Shown: positions 44,882 through 53,207 of the stretch, piece by piece | Position numbering within the stretch: the stretch's first letter is position 1 | Layout of the letters: every line of letters starts with the position of its first letter | Assembly (NCBI GenBank): GCA_965277625.1 | Contig: OZ255827.1 | Location: 310,001 to 374,000 of the forward strand | Direction: 5' to 3' | DNA from: G965195345 sp965277625 | Lineage (GTDB): Bacteria > Pseudomonadota > Gammaproteobacteria > CAKMZV01 | Length of the DNA stretch: 64,000 nt | The notes under the pieces: model-generated | What the model was told of the DNA's origin: nothing | The model's input: the letters and a program-made list of their open reading frames with translations, nothing else | Database searches by the model: none | Position numbers and translations under genes: made by a program

Positions 44882-45053
44882 AAATTGTTTGAGTCATTAT
44901 TGTTCGCAACACCATTCATTTTCATGACATAAGGCAAAGGCCTCCATTTATAATGACCCTCTCGTTGAGAGCGTCAATGTTCATCTTGAATTGTTTTAAA
45001 GATCCATTGCAATGGCTTTTCAGTCAATCAGTAATTTTTAGGAGTATAAATCA

Positions 45054-45890
45054 ATGGATTATTCAATTGAAGTCCTGCCAGCGCATTGTTCTGATTTCCT
45101 GAGTGCCCATCAAAAAGTTGAAGATCAATTGCCCAAACAATCGTTTGAGGTATTCGTACCACACATCAATGGCACAGCGTATCTTGATGTATTGAGCGAT
45201 TGTGAAATCTTATTAGAGCAGGGTTATTCAGTCATACCCCATTTGGCGGTTAGAAATTTACAAGCCAGCGAAGATTTGGATAAAATCAGTCAAAAGATCA
45301 ATCAGTTAAAGTTGACGAAATTCTTGTTTCTCGGTGGAGACAGCCGAACGTTTGTCCATTTTGACAGTGTCAGGACGATGTTACAAAGTTCGTGGATTGA
45401 AGCACTGACCATCGATACTTGTTGTTTTGCGACTTTCCCAGATGGACACCTTTATTTGAAGGATCGTGCAAATGAACACGCCGAATTGCAGAAAAAAATT
45501 GATTGGGCACAGACACGAGGCATGGCGGTCAGATTGATGACCCAAATTGGTTTTGATGCACAATCGTTCATTGAACATGGCAATCAATTGAAGTTACATG
45601 GCATTGAAGCACCCTTACATGGGGGCTTTGTTGCCGATTGTAAATTCAGTAAATTATTGAAAATTGCAACAACCGTTGGCGTCGATAACGCCATCAGTTT
45701 TCTTAAAAAAAACAACCTCATCAAACTCTTTGGTTCCTACAATAGTGACAGCTTCGTACGCCCACTCATTGAGCAGTCAGTGATTGCTGGAGTTCATGCT
45801 TACCCATTTGGTAATTATGATGACGCCCTTAAAAAAGGCATTGCTTATCAGCAAATAAAAACCGTCTTAGAAGCGCAGAAAACGGTATGA
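45054..45890 (+). CDS. MetF-like methylenetetrahydrofolate reductase homologue
   Basis: 278 aa, a divergent member of the MTHFR TIM-barrel family. Aligned by eye with E. coli MetF, it keeps the catalytic Glu in FEVFVP (FEFFPP), the flavin Asp in FLFLGGD (VALRGD), IPHLAVRN (APHLTC), the QIGFDAQSFIEH helix, and HAYPFGN (HFYTLN). A standard MetF would supply methyl-THF to methionine synthesis, but the low match suggests a specialised enzyme, for example oxidising methyl-THF from a catabolic demethylation. It has an AGGAG ribosome site and is followed 31 bp on by an SDR gene. Its link to the cluster downstream is inferred. Confidence 0.7.
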   Translation: MDYSIEVLPAHCSDFLSAHQKVEDQLPKQSFEVFVPHINGTAYLDVLSDCEILLEQGYSVIPHLAVRNLQASEDLDKISQKINQLKLTKFLFLGGDSRTFVHFDSVRTMLQSSWIEALTIDTCCFATFPDGHLYLKDRANEHAELQKKIDWAQTRGMAVRLMTQIGFDAQSFIEHGNQLKLHGIEAPLHGGFVADCKFSKLLKIATTVGVDNAISFLKKNNLIKLFGSYNSDSFVRPLIEQSVIAGVHAYPFGNYDDALKKGIAYQQIKTVLEAQKTV

Positions 45891-45921
45891 AACCAGTCAT
45901 GAAAATGGCAAGGTTCATCCA

Positions 45922-46728
45922 ATGACCGATCCAAAAACCATCTTATTGACAGGTGCAACGGATGGTATCGGGCTGGTCACAGCAAAACGTTTGGTGGCAA
46001 TGGGTCACCATGTGCTGTTACATGGCCGCAGTGCCGAAAAACTCGATAAATTACAACGCTTATTGCCCGAACGGACTGAGTGCTATGTGGCAGATTTATC
46101 AAATTTGGCTGAAGTGGCAGCATTGGCAAAAGAAATCACCCATGCGCACCATAAGATCGATGTCTTGATTAATAATGCGGGCATATTAAAAACCGCAGAA
46201 CCTTCAACTGAAGATGGGCTTGATGTGCGATTTGTTGTGAATACCATCGCCCCTTATCTTTTGACCAAACGATTGATGCCCTTGCTAAAAGCGTCTTCAA
46301 GGGTGATAAATTTATCCTCTGCCGCACAAGCATCGGTTGATTTACAAGTGCTTGCTGGGCCTGTGCAATTGACAGATATGGGCGCTTATTCACAAAGTAA
46401 GTTGGCGATCACAATGTGGTCCTTCAACTTGGCAAATTCAGCACCAGCGCCCGTTATTATTGCCGTTAATCCTGGCTCGCTTCTGGCCACCAAAATGGTT
46501 AAAGAAGGCTTTGGGGTCGCAGGACATGATATTGACATTGGGGCAAATATATTGATTCAGGCGGCATTTTCTGATACATTCGCCACAGCTTCTGGTCAAT
46601 ATTTTGATAATGATTCAGGACAATTTGCACCACCGCATCCTGATGCGCTTGACCCTGATAAATGCGCGGCCGTCGTTGATGCCATCGAAGCGGTTTTAGC
46701 AAAAATCTTGTGCGGTCGCTCAATTTAA
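45922..46728 (+). CDS. Short-chain dehydrogenase/reductase
   Basis: 268 aa. The NAD(P) site is TGATDGIG near residues 10-17, NNAGIL follows at about 80, and the catalytic set is Ser in INLSSAA, then YSQSK. The long C-terminal region after the active site (VAGHDIDIGANILIQA) resembles retinol-dehydrogenase-like SDRs (WW-domain oxidoreductase group), not FabG. The substrate is unknown. It lies 31 bp after the MetF-like gene and ends 133 bp before the promoter of the next cluster. Confidence 0.8.
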   Translation: MTDPKTILLTGATDGIGLVTAKRLVAMGHHVLLHGRSAEKLDKLQRLLPERTECYVADLSNLAEVAALAKEITHAHHKIDVLINNAGILKTAEPSTEDGLDVRFVVNTIAPYLLTKRLMPLLKASSRVINLSSAAQASVDLQVLAGPVQLTDMGAYSQSKLAITMWSFNLANSAPAPVIIAVNPGSLLATKMVKEGFGVAGHDIDIGANILIQAAFSDTFATASGQYFDNDSGQFAPPHPDALDPDKCAAVVDAIEAVLAKILCGRSI

Positions 46729-46860
46729 CCATTCTTACAATCATCACATAAACCCTAAGCCCAATATGCGGTGCTTATAAAAATTCAGTCATTGGCGTAG
46801 GAATGGCTTAGGTGTTTTTCATTTCGAGTTGGGCAAATGTTTGAAATGATGTTCAATGTA

Positions 46861-46889
46861 TTGACTTTTATCCTTTGTAAAGTTTTAAT
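46861..46889 (+). promoter_or_regulatory. Sigma-70 promoter of the oxygenase-to-dddP cluster
   Basis: TTGACT and TTTAAT separated by 17 bp, 40 bp upstream of the first ATG of the cluster. It is the best-formed promoter in the window. I saw no obvious operator palindrome overlapping it. Confidence 0.65.
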
Positions 46890-46929
46890 GGCGACTGATT
46901 GTCGCATTCAATAATCATTGGAGAAAATT

Positions 46930-47943
46930 ATGTCCACATTAAGAATCCCACTACCCATGCCAAACCAACGGCCAGCGGCTTATATTAAGCTCAAAAATGA
47001 ACCCGTTTTTGATGCCAACAAACACCTTCAGTTAGAAGGTCCTGTGACCATTACCACCTTGAAAGAATTAGGCTATGATGATGAAACCATCTCTAAGATG
47101 CCTTCGGAATTAGGCGTTACCACGGCTTTTAGGGTTTTATCAGATGAAGGCTTGGCCACCTTCTATGAGCTGGCCAAACAAATGGAAAATAATAAAAATC
47201 AAGTCGGGGGCACGGGTAAGAGTCGAGGTAGTTCTTACATAAGAGGCGCTGGTTACCGCTCAACATTTATTCGTGATCTGTGTGCTTCAGAGGTGTTGTG
47301 TGATTTTCTGTCGGATCTGGCTCAAGTGCGATTAGGGACGCATGCCTTACCCTCAGTGGCTTGCGCATTAAATTATGCGCCCGATGACATTAGCAAAGCA
47401 GTCGATAGCTGGCACGTTGATTCGACTTCTTTTGACCTGGTCATGATGCTGGTTGACCCTGCAACGCTCAAAGGTGGCGAATTTCAATATTTTAAAGGCA
47501 CCAAAGAAGCGGGTAGTGAAATCCTTGGCATTCAGGCGGAGCATGGGAGCGATAAAGAATTGCCAGCAGACCGTGTGGTTTCAATGAAATTCCCTTCGGC
47601 CGGTTATGGTTGTTTACAGCAGGGCACCATGGTTTTTCATCGGGCTTGTCGTTTGTTGGAAAAAGCTGAAAGAATTACTTTCATTCCCTCTTTTTCGGTG
47701 ATGGACTCAGCAAAACTTGATTACACCAATACCGACGTTATGATGAATTGGAGCGACCCAGGGATGCTGACCGAACTGGCACGTTATCAAGCGTGGACGG
47801 CACAGGGCAATTTGCAAAACCTCATCAACAACCTTGAATTGGAGGCGGACGCAAGCGAGATCACTGAAAAACTCGATGAATCCATTGCCAAGCTACAACA
47901 CTACTCCAACCAGCTTAAACAGTTGAAAATCTCGTCAACATGA
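46930..47943 (+). CDS. Putative 2-oxoglutarate/Fe(II)-dependent oxygenase
   Basis: 337 aa, not closely recognised. A double-stranded beta-helix facial triad is visible: His162 and Asp164 in WHVDST, and His237 in MVFHRAC, with Arg248 eleven residues later as a candidate 2-oxoglutarate anchor. This pattern fits phytanoyl- or prolyl-hydroxylase-like enzymes. The C-terminal 60 aa is a predicted coiled coil (ELEADASEITEKLDESIAKL). Start is ATG 46930 after TTGGAGA, not the TTG at 46918. Its stop overlaps the epimerase start (ATGA), so they are coupled. The substrate is unknown. It heads the cluster that ends with dddP. Confidence 0.65.
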   Translation: MSTLRIPLPMPNQRPAAYIKLKNEPVFDANKHLQLEGPVTITTLKELGYDDETISKMPSELGVTTAFRVLSDEGLATFYELAKQMENNKNQVGGTGKSRGSSYIRGAGYRSTFIRDLCASEVLCDFLSDLAQVRLGTHALPSVACALNYAPDDISKAVDSWHVDSTSFDLVMMLVDPATLKGGEFQYFKGTKEAGSEILGIQAEHGSDKELPADRVVSMKFPSAGYGCLQQGTMVFHRACRLLEKAERITFIPSFSVMDSAKLDYTNTDVMMNWSDPGMLTELARYQAWTAQGNLQNLINNLELEADASEITEKLDESIAKLQHYSNQLKQLKISST

Positions 47944-48881
47944 GCAAAAGCACCGTCCTTGTCACAGGCAGCGCGGGTTGCATTGGGGCATGGGTGATCA
48001 AACAGTTGCTAGAGGCGGGGCAACATGCTGTTGCCTTTGATGTTTCGGATGATCGCCGACGTTTGAGCCTACTTGTGGGGGACGAAAAAGCACAGTCTGT
48101 GCCGTGGGAAGTTGGCGACATTATTGATCGTGCGCGGGTGATGACGGTGGTCGAAAAACACCAGCCCGATGCAATCATCCATTTGGCCGCGCTACAAGTG
48201 CCTTTTTGCAAGAACGATCCCACCTTAGGCGCCCAAGTCAATGTGGTCGGGAGCATTAATATTTTTGAAGCTGCCCGCCATGCGGGCATCAAACGATTGG
48301 CTTACGCCAGCTCAGTCGCTGCCACTGCCATGCCCGAGCAAACGGCTTGGCTCAAAACCTTGTATGGTGCTTATAAATTATGTAATGAACAAAGCGCGCA
48401 AGTGTATTGGAACGATTGGTCGGTCCCCAGCGTTTGTATTCGGCCGAGTGTGATTTATGGGGTGGCACGCGATCAAGGCATGAGCGCATTGCCAACCCTT
48501 GCCATCTTAGCCGCTTGTTTGAATCAACCTTTCACCATTGGTTTTTCTGGCAACATTGGTTTTGTCTATGCGCAAGAAGCGGCGGCGGCCTTTATTCAAG
48601 CCGTGAAGCGCCCTCAATCAGGTGCGACTGTTTTTGATTTAAATGGCACTGAAGCGAGTGTTGCGCAGTTTGTCCAATGCGTCAAAAAGCAATTGCCCCA
48701 AAGCAATATTGCTGTGACTGGCGAGGCCTTGCCCTTTCCATCCAATATGTCGAATGCGCCTTTGCGGGCGCATATTGGCGCTTATGAACAAGTGCCTTTA
48801 GAAGCGGGTATAACAGCAACCATTTCGCGCTTCAAGCACCTCATTGAACAAAAGAAATTAACCATTGCTGACATCAAATGA
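47940..48881 (+). CDS. NAD-dependent epimerase/dehydratase (extended SDR)
   Basis: 313 aa. The Rossmann motif is VTGSAGCIGAWV, HLAALQVP follows, and the catalytic Tyr-Lys is in YGAYKLCNE. This is the GalE/WcaG superfamily; members act on nucleotide sugars or on sugar acids and lactones. In sugar-acid gene clusters such genes often encode an L-threonate, uronate or aldonate-type dehydrogenase. The ATGA overlap with the oxygenase gene and 51-bp gap before the FAH gene place it in one operon. Exact activity is not predictable. Confidence 0.8.
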   Translation: MSKSTVLVTGSAGCIGAWVIKQLLEAGQHAVAFDVSDDRRRLSLLVGDEKAQSVPWEVGDIIDRARVMTVVEKHQPDAIIHLAALQVPFCKNDPTLGAQVNVVGSINIFEAARHAGIKRLAYASSVAATAMPEQTAWLKTLYGAYKLCNEQSAQVYWNDWSVPSVCIRPSVIYGVARDQGMSALPTLAILAACLNQPFTIGFSGNIGFVYAQEAAAAFIQAVKRPQSGATVFDLNGTEASVAQFVQCVKKQLPQSNIAVTGEALPFPSNMSNAPLRAHIGAYEQVPLEAGITATISRFKHLIEQKKLTIADIK

Positions 48882-48932
48882 TTCTATAATGTCTGAGGAA
48901 TAACGCGCAATATTACAAAAGGAAAATCTGAT

Positions 48933-49775
48933 ATGAAACTCGTTCGATTTGGACCCAAGGGGCAAGAAAAACCAGGGCTTGTTGATTCAACAGGCAATAT
49001 TAGAGACGCCAGTCAATGGGTGTCTGATTGGCAACCACAATCCTTTGAACAGGGTTGTAAAGCCCTACAGGGTATGAACTTGGAGACCTTACCCAAGGTT
49101 GACCAAAACACCCGATTGGGCGTGCCTTTGAATGGCATAGGTAAAATTGTGGGCATAGGTTTGAACTACAAAGACCATGCCAAAGAAGCGGGATTGCCCA
49201 TCCCTGAAGAACCCATCATGTTTCTAAAAGCCACGTCGGGCCTGAATGGACCCAATGATGACATAGAATTGCCATTGGGCAGTGCCACCACAGACTGGGA
49301 AGTTGAGCTGGGCGTTGTGATGGCTAAGGATGCTAAAAATGTCTCATTAGACGACGCCATGTCCTATGTGTTTGGTTATACGATTTCAAATGATGTCTCT
49401 GAACGCACCTTCCAATTAGAGCGTGGAACACAATGGACCAAAGGCAAAAGCGCCGATACTTTCTCCCCCTTGGGACCTTGGTTGGTGACCAAAGATGAAG
49501 TGCCTGACCCACAAAATTTGGATTTAAAACTGTGGCTAAATGGCGAGCTGATGCAAAGGGGCAACAGCCAAGAAATGGTTTTTGGGGTCGCTGAATTGGT
49601 GCATCGAATTTCTCAATACACCACCTTAAAAGCTGGGGATGTTTTGACCACGGGCACCCCCCCTGGTGTGGGCTTTGGTATGAAACCGCCGCGTTATATG
49701 AAAGCTGGAGACAGCCTGCGCTTGGTCGTCGAAGGCTTGGGTGAGCAAAACGCCAAAGTCGTGGCATTGTGGTAA
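48933..49775 (+). CDS. Fumarylacetoacetate-hydrolase-family enzyme (2,4-diketo-3-deoxy sugar acid hydrolase-like)
   Basis: 280 aa. The metal site shows Glu123 and Glu125 in DWEVELGVV and Asp154 in ISNDVSERT. The opening MKLVRFGPKGQEKPGL is strikingly like hydrolases that cleave 2,4-diketo-3-deoxy-L-fuconate or -rhamnonate, from memory. Ureidoglycolate-lyase-annotated proteins share this start. The fold cleaves C-C bonds in 1,3-diketones or related acids. The ribosome site GGAAAA precedes the ATG. The two SDRs that follow could make its diketo substrate by oxidising a hydroxyl, as in the non-phosphorylative fucose/rhamnose routes. No sugar-acid dehydratase is nearby. Confidence 0.8.
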   Translation: MKLVRFGPKGQEKPGLVDSTGNIRDASQWVSDWQPQSFEQGCKALQGMNLETLPKVDQNTRLGVPLNGIGKIVGIGLNYKDHAKEAGLPIPEEPIMFLKATSGLNGPNDDIELPLGSATTDWEVELGVVMAKDAKNVSLDDAMSYVFGYTISNDVSERTFQLERGTQWTKGKSADTFSPLGPWLVTKDEVPDPQNLDLKLWLNGELMQRGNSQEMVFGVAELVHRISQYTTLKAGDVLTTGTPPGVGFGMKPPRYMKAGDSLRLVVEGLGEQNAKVVALW

Positions 49776-49782
49776 GTTGACC

Positions 49783-50532
49783 ATGTCAAAGACGGTTGTT
49801 GTGACAGGGGCAGCCCAAAACATTGGGCTTGCCATTGCCCTCAAGTTTGCTGAACAAGGTGCGCAGGTGATTGTTGCAGATATTCACCCACCCCAACAGC
49901 CAAATCTGATTTTTATTGAAACAGACATCACTGAAGAAGCCAGTGTCAAAAATCTATTCTCAACGATTGAGCAACGTTTTGGTTGTGTCGATGTATTGAT
50001 CAATAATGCGGGCACGGTCATTGAAAAAAAATTTTCAGACATGCGTCTGGATGAATGGCAAAAGGTGATGGATGTCAATGTCACCGGCGTCTTTTTATGT
50101 TCAAAATATGCCATTCTACAAATGCAGCAGAACCCAACCAAGCCGACCAAAGGCGTCATTATCAACATGGGTTCAATTGAAGGCTTGGGCGCGAACCCCA
50201 CACATTCGGTCTATGCTGCTTCAAAAGGGGCTGTGCATAGTTTGACCCGAAATATTGCCATTGATCATGGCAAAGATGGCATTCGCTGCAATGCCATTGC
50301 CCCAGGTTGGATCAATACGCCATTTAATGAGAGCCTGATTCAACAGTTTTCTGATCCGCAGCACGCACTGAATGAAATCCATGCGCTCCATCCCCTTGGG
50401 GCATTAGGCACACCACAAGACATTGCAGAGCTGGCGGTCTGGCTGGCCAGTGATCAGTCGAAATTCATCAACGGGCAGGTGATTAGCATTGACGGTGGAC
50501 GTATGGCAAAATTACCCTTGCCCGCTTTATAG
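49783..50532 (+). CDS. SDR dehydrogenase (2-keto-3-deoxy-sugar-acid dehydrogenase-like)
   Basis: 249-aa classical SDR. Cofactor site TGAAQNIG, NNAG, Ser in NMGSIEG, and YAASK. The C-terminal part, CNAIAPGWINTP and ISIDGGRMA, resembles 2-keto-3-deoxy-L-fuconate 4-dehydrogenases (from memory), which supply the FAH-family hydrolase with diketo acids. It starts 7 bp after the FAH gene. I chose ATG 49783; an in-frame ATG at 49741 lies inside the FAH gene. Confidence 0.78.
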   Translation: MSKTVVVTGAAQNIGLAIALKFAEQGAQVIVADIHPPQQPNLIFIETDITEEASVKNLFSTIEQRFGCVDVLINNAGTVIEKKFSDMRLDEWQKVMDVNVTGVFLCSKYAILQMQQNPTKPTKGVIINMGSIEGLGANPTHSVYAASKGAVHSLTRNIAIDHGKDGIRCNAIAPGWINTPFNESLIQQFSDPQHALNEIHALHPLGALGTPQDIAELAVWLASDQSKFINGQVISIDGGRMAKLPLPAL

Positions 50533-50538
50533 GCTTAT

Positions 50539-51312
50539 ATGAATGATTTAACCATTGGCAAGAGAACATTACAAGGCAAAACGGCGTTGATCACAGGTGC
50601 CAGTTCTGGACTGGGTGCGGCATTGGCCACTGTGTTTGCGCATGCAGGCATGCACTTGATGCTCGTAGGGCGGAATCGTGACAAACTCAAAGACATTCAA
50701 CAGCAAGTGCAATCATACAATGTCAAGGTCGCTTTTTGTGATGGTGATATACGCGATGAAGTATTTTGCCAAAACTGTGTGGATCAAACCATGCAACATT
50801 ATTCCAGCTTAGATGTGGTGGTTAATAATGCCGGCGCAATCGATCGTGAAGCACTCAAAGACACATCAACGGCTGAATGGAAACGTATCATGGAGACCAA
50901 TGTTGATGGGGTATTTTACTTAACCCGAGCCGCGTTAAAAGTGATGAATGCAGGGAGTACCATTGTCAATGTTGCTTCAAGTCTCTCTTATCGTGGCGCT
51001 GCGGATTTGGTGTCTTATAGTACCAGCAAAGGGGCTGTGGTAAATTTCACCAAAGCTTTAGCGGTTGAATTAGGCCCACAACAAATTACGGTGAATGCCA
51101 TTGCACCAGGCGCCATGGATACACCCATGCTATTTGGTGAGCATCGAAGCCACGTGACCGTAGAGCAGGTGAGGCAATCAAATATTGATGCCATTCCGCT
51201 GGGTCGTATTGCCCATCCCATTGAGGTGGCACGCGCCACACACTTTTTAGCCGAAGAAACCCATATTACAGGGGCTGTCTTAAGTATAGATGGCGGCTAC
51301 ACCGCCCAATGA
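50539..51312 (+). CDS. SDR dehydrogenase
   Basis: 257-aa classical SDR. It has TGASSGLG, VNNAGAID, Ser in NVASSLSYRG, YSTSK and a Gly-Gly ending (SIDGGYTAQ). It is related to gluconate 5-dehydrogenase and FabG-type enzymes; the substrate is not predictable. It starts 6 bp after the upstream SDR and its stop (TGA at 51310-51312) overlaps an ATG just ahead of dddP. A second dehydrogenase in the same operon suggests two successive or reciprocal oxidations. Confidence 0.8.
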   Translation: MNDLTIGKRTLQGKTALITGASSGLGAALATVFAHAGMHLMLVGRNRDKLKDIQQQVQSYNVKVAFCDGDIRDEVFCQNCVDQTMQHYSSLDVVVNNAGAIDREALKDTSTAEWKRIMETNVDGVFYLTRAALKVMNAGSTIVNVASSLSYRGAADLVSYSTSKGAVVNFTKALAVELGPQQITVNAIAPGAMDTPMLFGEHRSHVTVEQVRQSNIDAIPLGRIAHPIEVARATHFLAEETHITGAVLSIDGGYTAQ

Positions 51313-51326
51313 TTCAGGAGGATATG

Positions 51327-52646
51327 ATGGAAAACAGTTACGCTAATCGTCGCAAAATTGACCCTACCAAAAAACGCCCTGATGGCACACCATTAGACAA
51401 TGATCGGGTTGAGATTGGGCCGACAAAAATTGCTTTTGATGAATGGGCTGAGGCGGGTCTGACGTGCCCCAATGTGGCCAAAATGCGCCAGTATCGCTTA
51501 GATCGTCTGCTTAAATTCATCAATGAGCGCGATTATGGTGGCTTGTTGCTAACCGATCCAATCAACATTCGTTATGCCACCGACACCACAAATATGCAGG
51601 TGTGGAACATGCATAACCCATTTCGAGCGTGCTTGGTCACGGCAGATGGCTATATGGTTATATGGGATTATAAGTGTGCCCCATTTTTAACAGAGTTTAA
51701 CCCACTGATCAAAGAAATGCGCAATAGCCAATCATTGTTTTATTTTGGTGGCGGCGATAAAACGGCTGCCTATGCCACTAAATTAGGTCAGGAAGTCGAT
51801 GAAATCATGCGCGCACACGTGGGAAATAATCGAAGACTGGCCGTTGATAAAATCATGGTTTCGGGATTAAAAGCCTTAGAAAAAGAGGGGTTTGAAATAT
51901 TTGAGGGCGAGGAACTGACCGAAAAAGCGCGGGTTATTAAGGGGGAGGAAGAAATCCTGGCCATGCGTTGTGCCGTCCATGCAACCAAACAAGCTGTATC
52001 AGAAATGCGAGCCGTCGCCCGCCCAGGATTGTCGGAAGATGAGATATGGTCGGTTTTGCACGCAGGCAATATCAAGCGTGGCGGTGAATGGGTAGAGTGT
52101 CGCTTAATGGCCTCGGGTCCAAGAACCAATCCGTGGTTTCAAGAATGTGGCCCTCGCATCGTTCAAAATAACGAAATATTGGCCTTTGATACAGATTTAG
52201 TCAGCGTTTATGGCATCTGTTGTGATATGTCTCGATCTTGGTTTTTGGGCGATGGTGAGCCGACGGCTGAAATGAAACGCATTTACAGTTACGCGGTGGA
52301 ACACGTTGAGCAAAATATCCAATTGCTAAAGCCTGGCGTGTCATTTAAAACATTGAGTTTTTCAGGACATCAATTAGCAGACGAATTTGTGGGTCGTCGC
52401 TACGGTTGTAAAATGCACGGTGTGGGCTTATGTGATGAGTGGCCCCAAATATACTACCCTCAAGATTGGAATGAAGATGAATTCAATGGCGAGTTAGAGC
52501 CAGGGATGGTCTTAAGTGTCGAGGCCATGATCGGGCGAGAGGATGGTGAATTTGGGGTGCGCATTGAGAATCAAGTGCTTGTGACTGAAACAGGACATGA
52601 GATTCTGAGTGATTATCCTTACGAAGAGATTTTGCTCAACCGCTAA
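51327..52646 (+). CDS. dddP: DddP-type dimethylsulfoniopropionate (DMSP) lyase, M24 fold
   Basis: 439 aa of the M24 pita-bread fold. DddP cleaves DMSP to DMS and acrylate, although it descends from metallopeptidases. All six metal ligands are present: Asp288, Asp290, Asp300, His364, Glu399 and Glu414. The catalytic Asp370 (HGVGLCDEW) and Tyr359 (YGCKMHG) are also present. Each lies exactly 7 less than the Ruegeria DddP numbering I recall (295, 297, 307, 371, 406, 421; 377; 366). The N-terminus (RRKIDPTKK) also aligns. AGGAGG at 51316-51321 is spaced 5 bp from ATG 51327, which decides the start. A creatinase or prolidase call is less likely given these matches. No dddP-type transporter is adjacent. 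Confidence 0.85.
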   Translation: MENSYANRRKIDPTKKRPDGTPLDNDRVEIGPTKIAFDEWAEAGLTCPNVAKMRQYRLDRLLKFINERDYGGLLLTDPINIRYATDTTNMQVWNMHNPFRACLVTADGYMVIWDYKCAPFLTEFNPLIKEMRNSQSLFYFGGGDKTAAYATKLGQEVDEIMRAHVGNNRRLAVDKIMVSGLKALEKEGFEIFEGEELTEKARVIKGEEEILAMRCAVHATKQAVSEMRAVARPGLSEDEIWSVLHAGNIKRGGEWVECRLMASGPRTNPWFQECGPRIVQNNEILAFDTDLVSVYGICCDMSRSWFLGDGEPTAEMKRIYSYAVEHVEQNIQLLKPGVSFKTLSFSGHQLADEFVGRRYGCKMHGVGLCDEWPQIYYPQDWNEDEFNGELEPGMVLSVEAMIGREDGEFGVRIENQVLVTETGHEILSDYPYEEILLNR

Positions 52647-52754
52647 GAAGCAAGGCAAAATAGCATTTGCACAATTTCTAAGTCACTCAAATCATCACTG
52701 TCAGACCTTAGGGCTTAAAAAATCCCCTATGCATGTCGTTAATACTTGAAAATA

Positions 52755-52785
52755 TTGTGAATAATGGTGCATCTCGTGCTACAAT
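52755..52785 (+). promoter_or_regulatory. Probable promoter of rplU-rpmA
   Basis: TTGTGA and TACAAT with 19 bp between them, about 90 bp before rplU. The region 52647-52754 has no other element except a weak TAGGG/CCCTA hairpin lacking a T tract after dddP. Confidence 0.4.
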
Positions 52786-52876
52786 TCGCGCCCCTTCATC
52801 GCAGTGGTTGCGATAAAAGGTCGCGTGACGAAAATAAGCGATCGTTACGACTCAAATCAGATTTATGGAGCAATCA

Positions 52877-53188
52877 ATGTACGCTGTATTAAAATCAGGC
52901 GGTAAACAGTACCGCGTCAAGGAAGGCGATGTTCTGCGAGTAGAAAGTCTCGTTGCAGAAGCAGGCAGCGACATCGAATTAAACGAAGTGTTGGCTGTTG
53001 GCAATGGATCGGATTTAAAAGTCGGTAGCCCTCTTGTTAAAGGGGCAAAAGTCAGTGCAGAAGTATTAGGACACGGGCGTGAAAAAAAGATTGTGGTATT
53101 AAAATTCCGTCGTCGTAAAGATTCAATGACGCGCCAAGGTCATAGACAATACTATACAGAACTTAAAATAAAAGCAATTTCAGCTTAA
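52877..53188 (+). CDS. rplU: 50S ribosomal protein L21
   Basis: 103-aa large-subunit protein that contacts 23S rRNA. MYAVLKSGGKQYRVKEGD, VLGHGREKKIVVLKFRRRK and GHRQYYTELKI match L21 throughout. The ATG 52877 fits the family and has GGAG upstream; the in-frame ATG at 52865 does not. rpmA follows 19 bp later. Confidence 0.98.
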   Translation: MYAVLKSGGKQYRVKEGDVLRVESLVAEAGSDIELNEVLAVGNGSDLKVGSPLVKGAKVSAEVLGHGREKKIVVLKFRRRKDSMTRQGHRQYYTELKIKAISA

Positions 53189-53207
53189 GAATCTATAAGA
53201 GGTTATC

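Noticed and set aside
50539..51312. Calling this SDR fabG
   Set aside because: It sits in a catabolic operon with no fatty-acid synthesis genes. The motif set is common to all classical SDRs.
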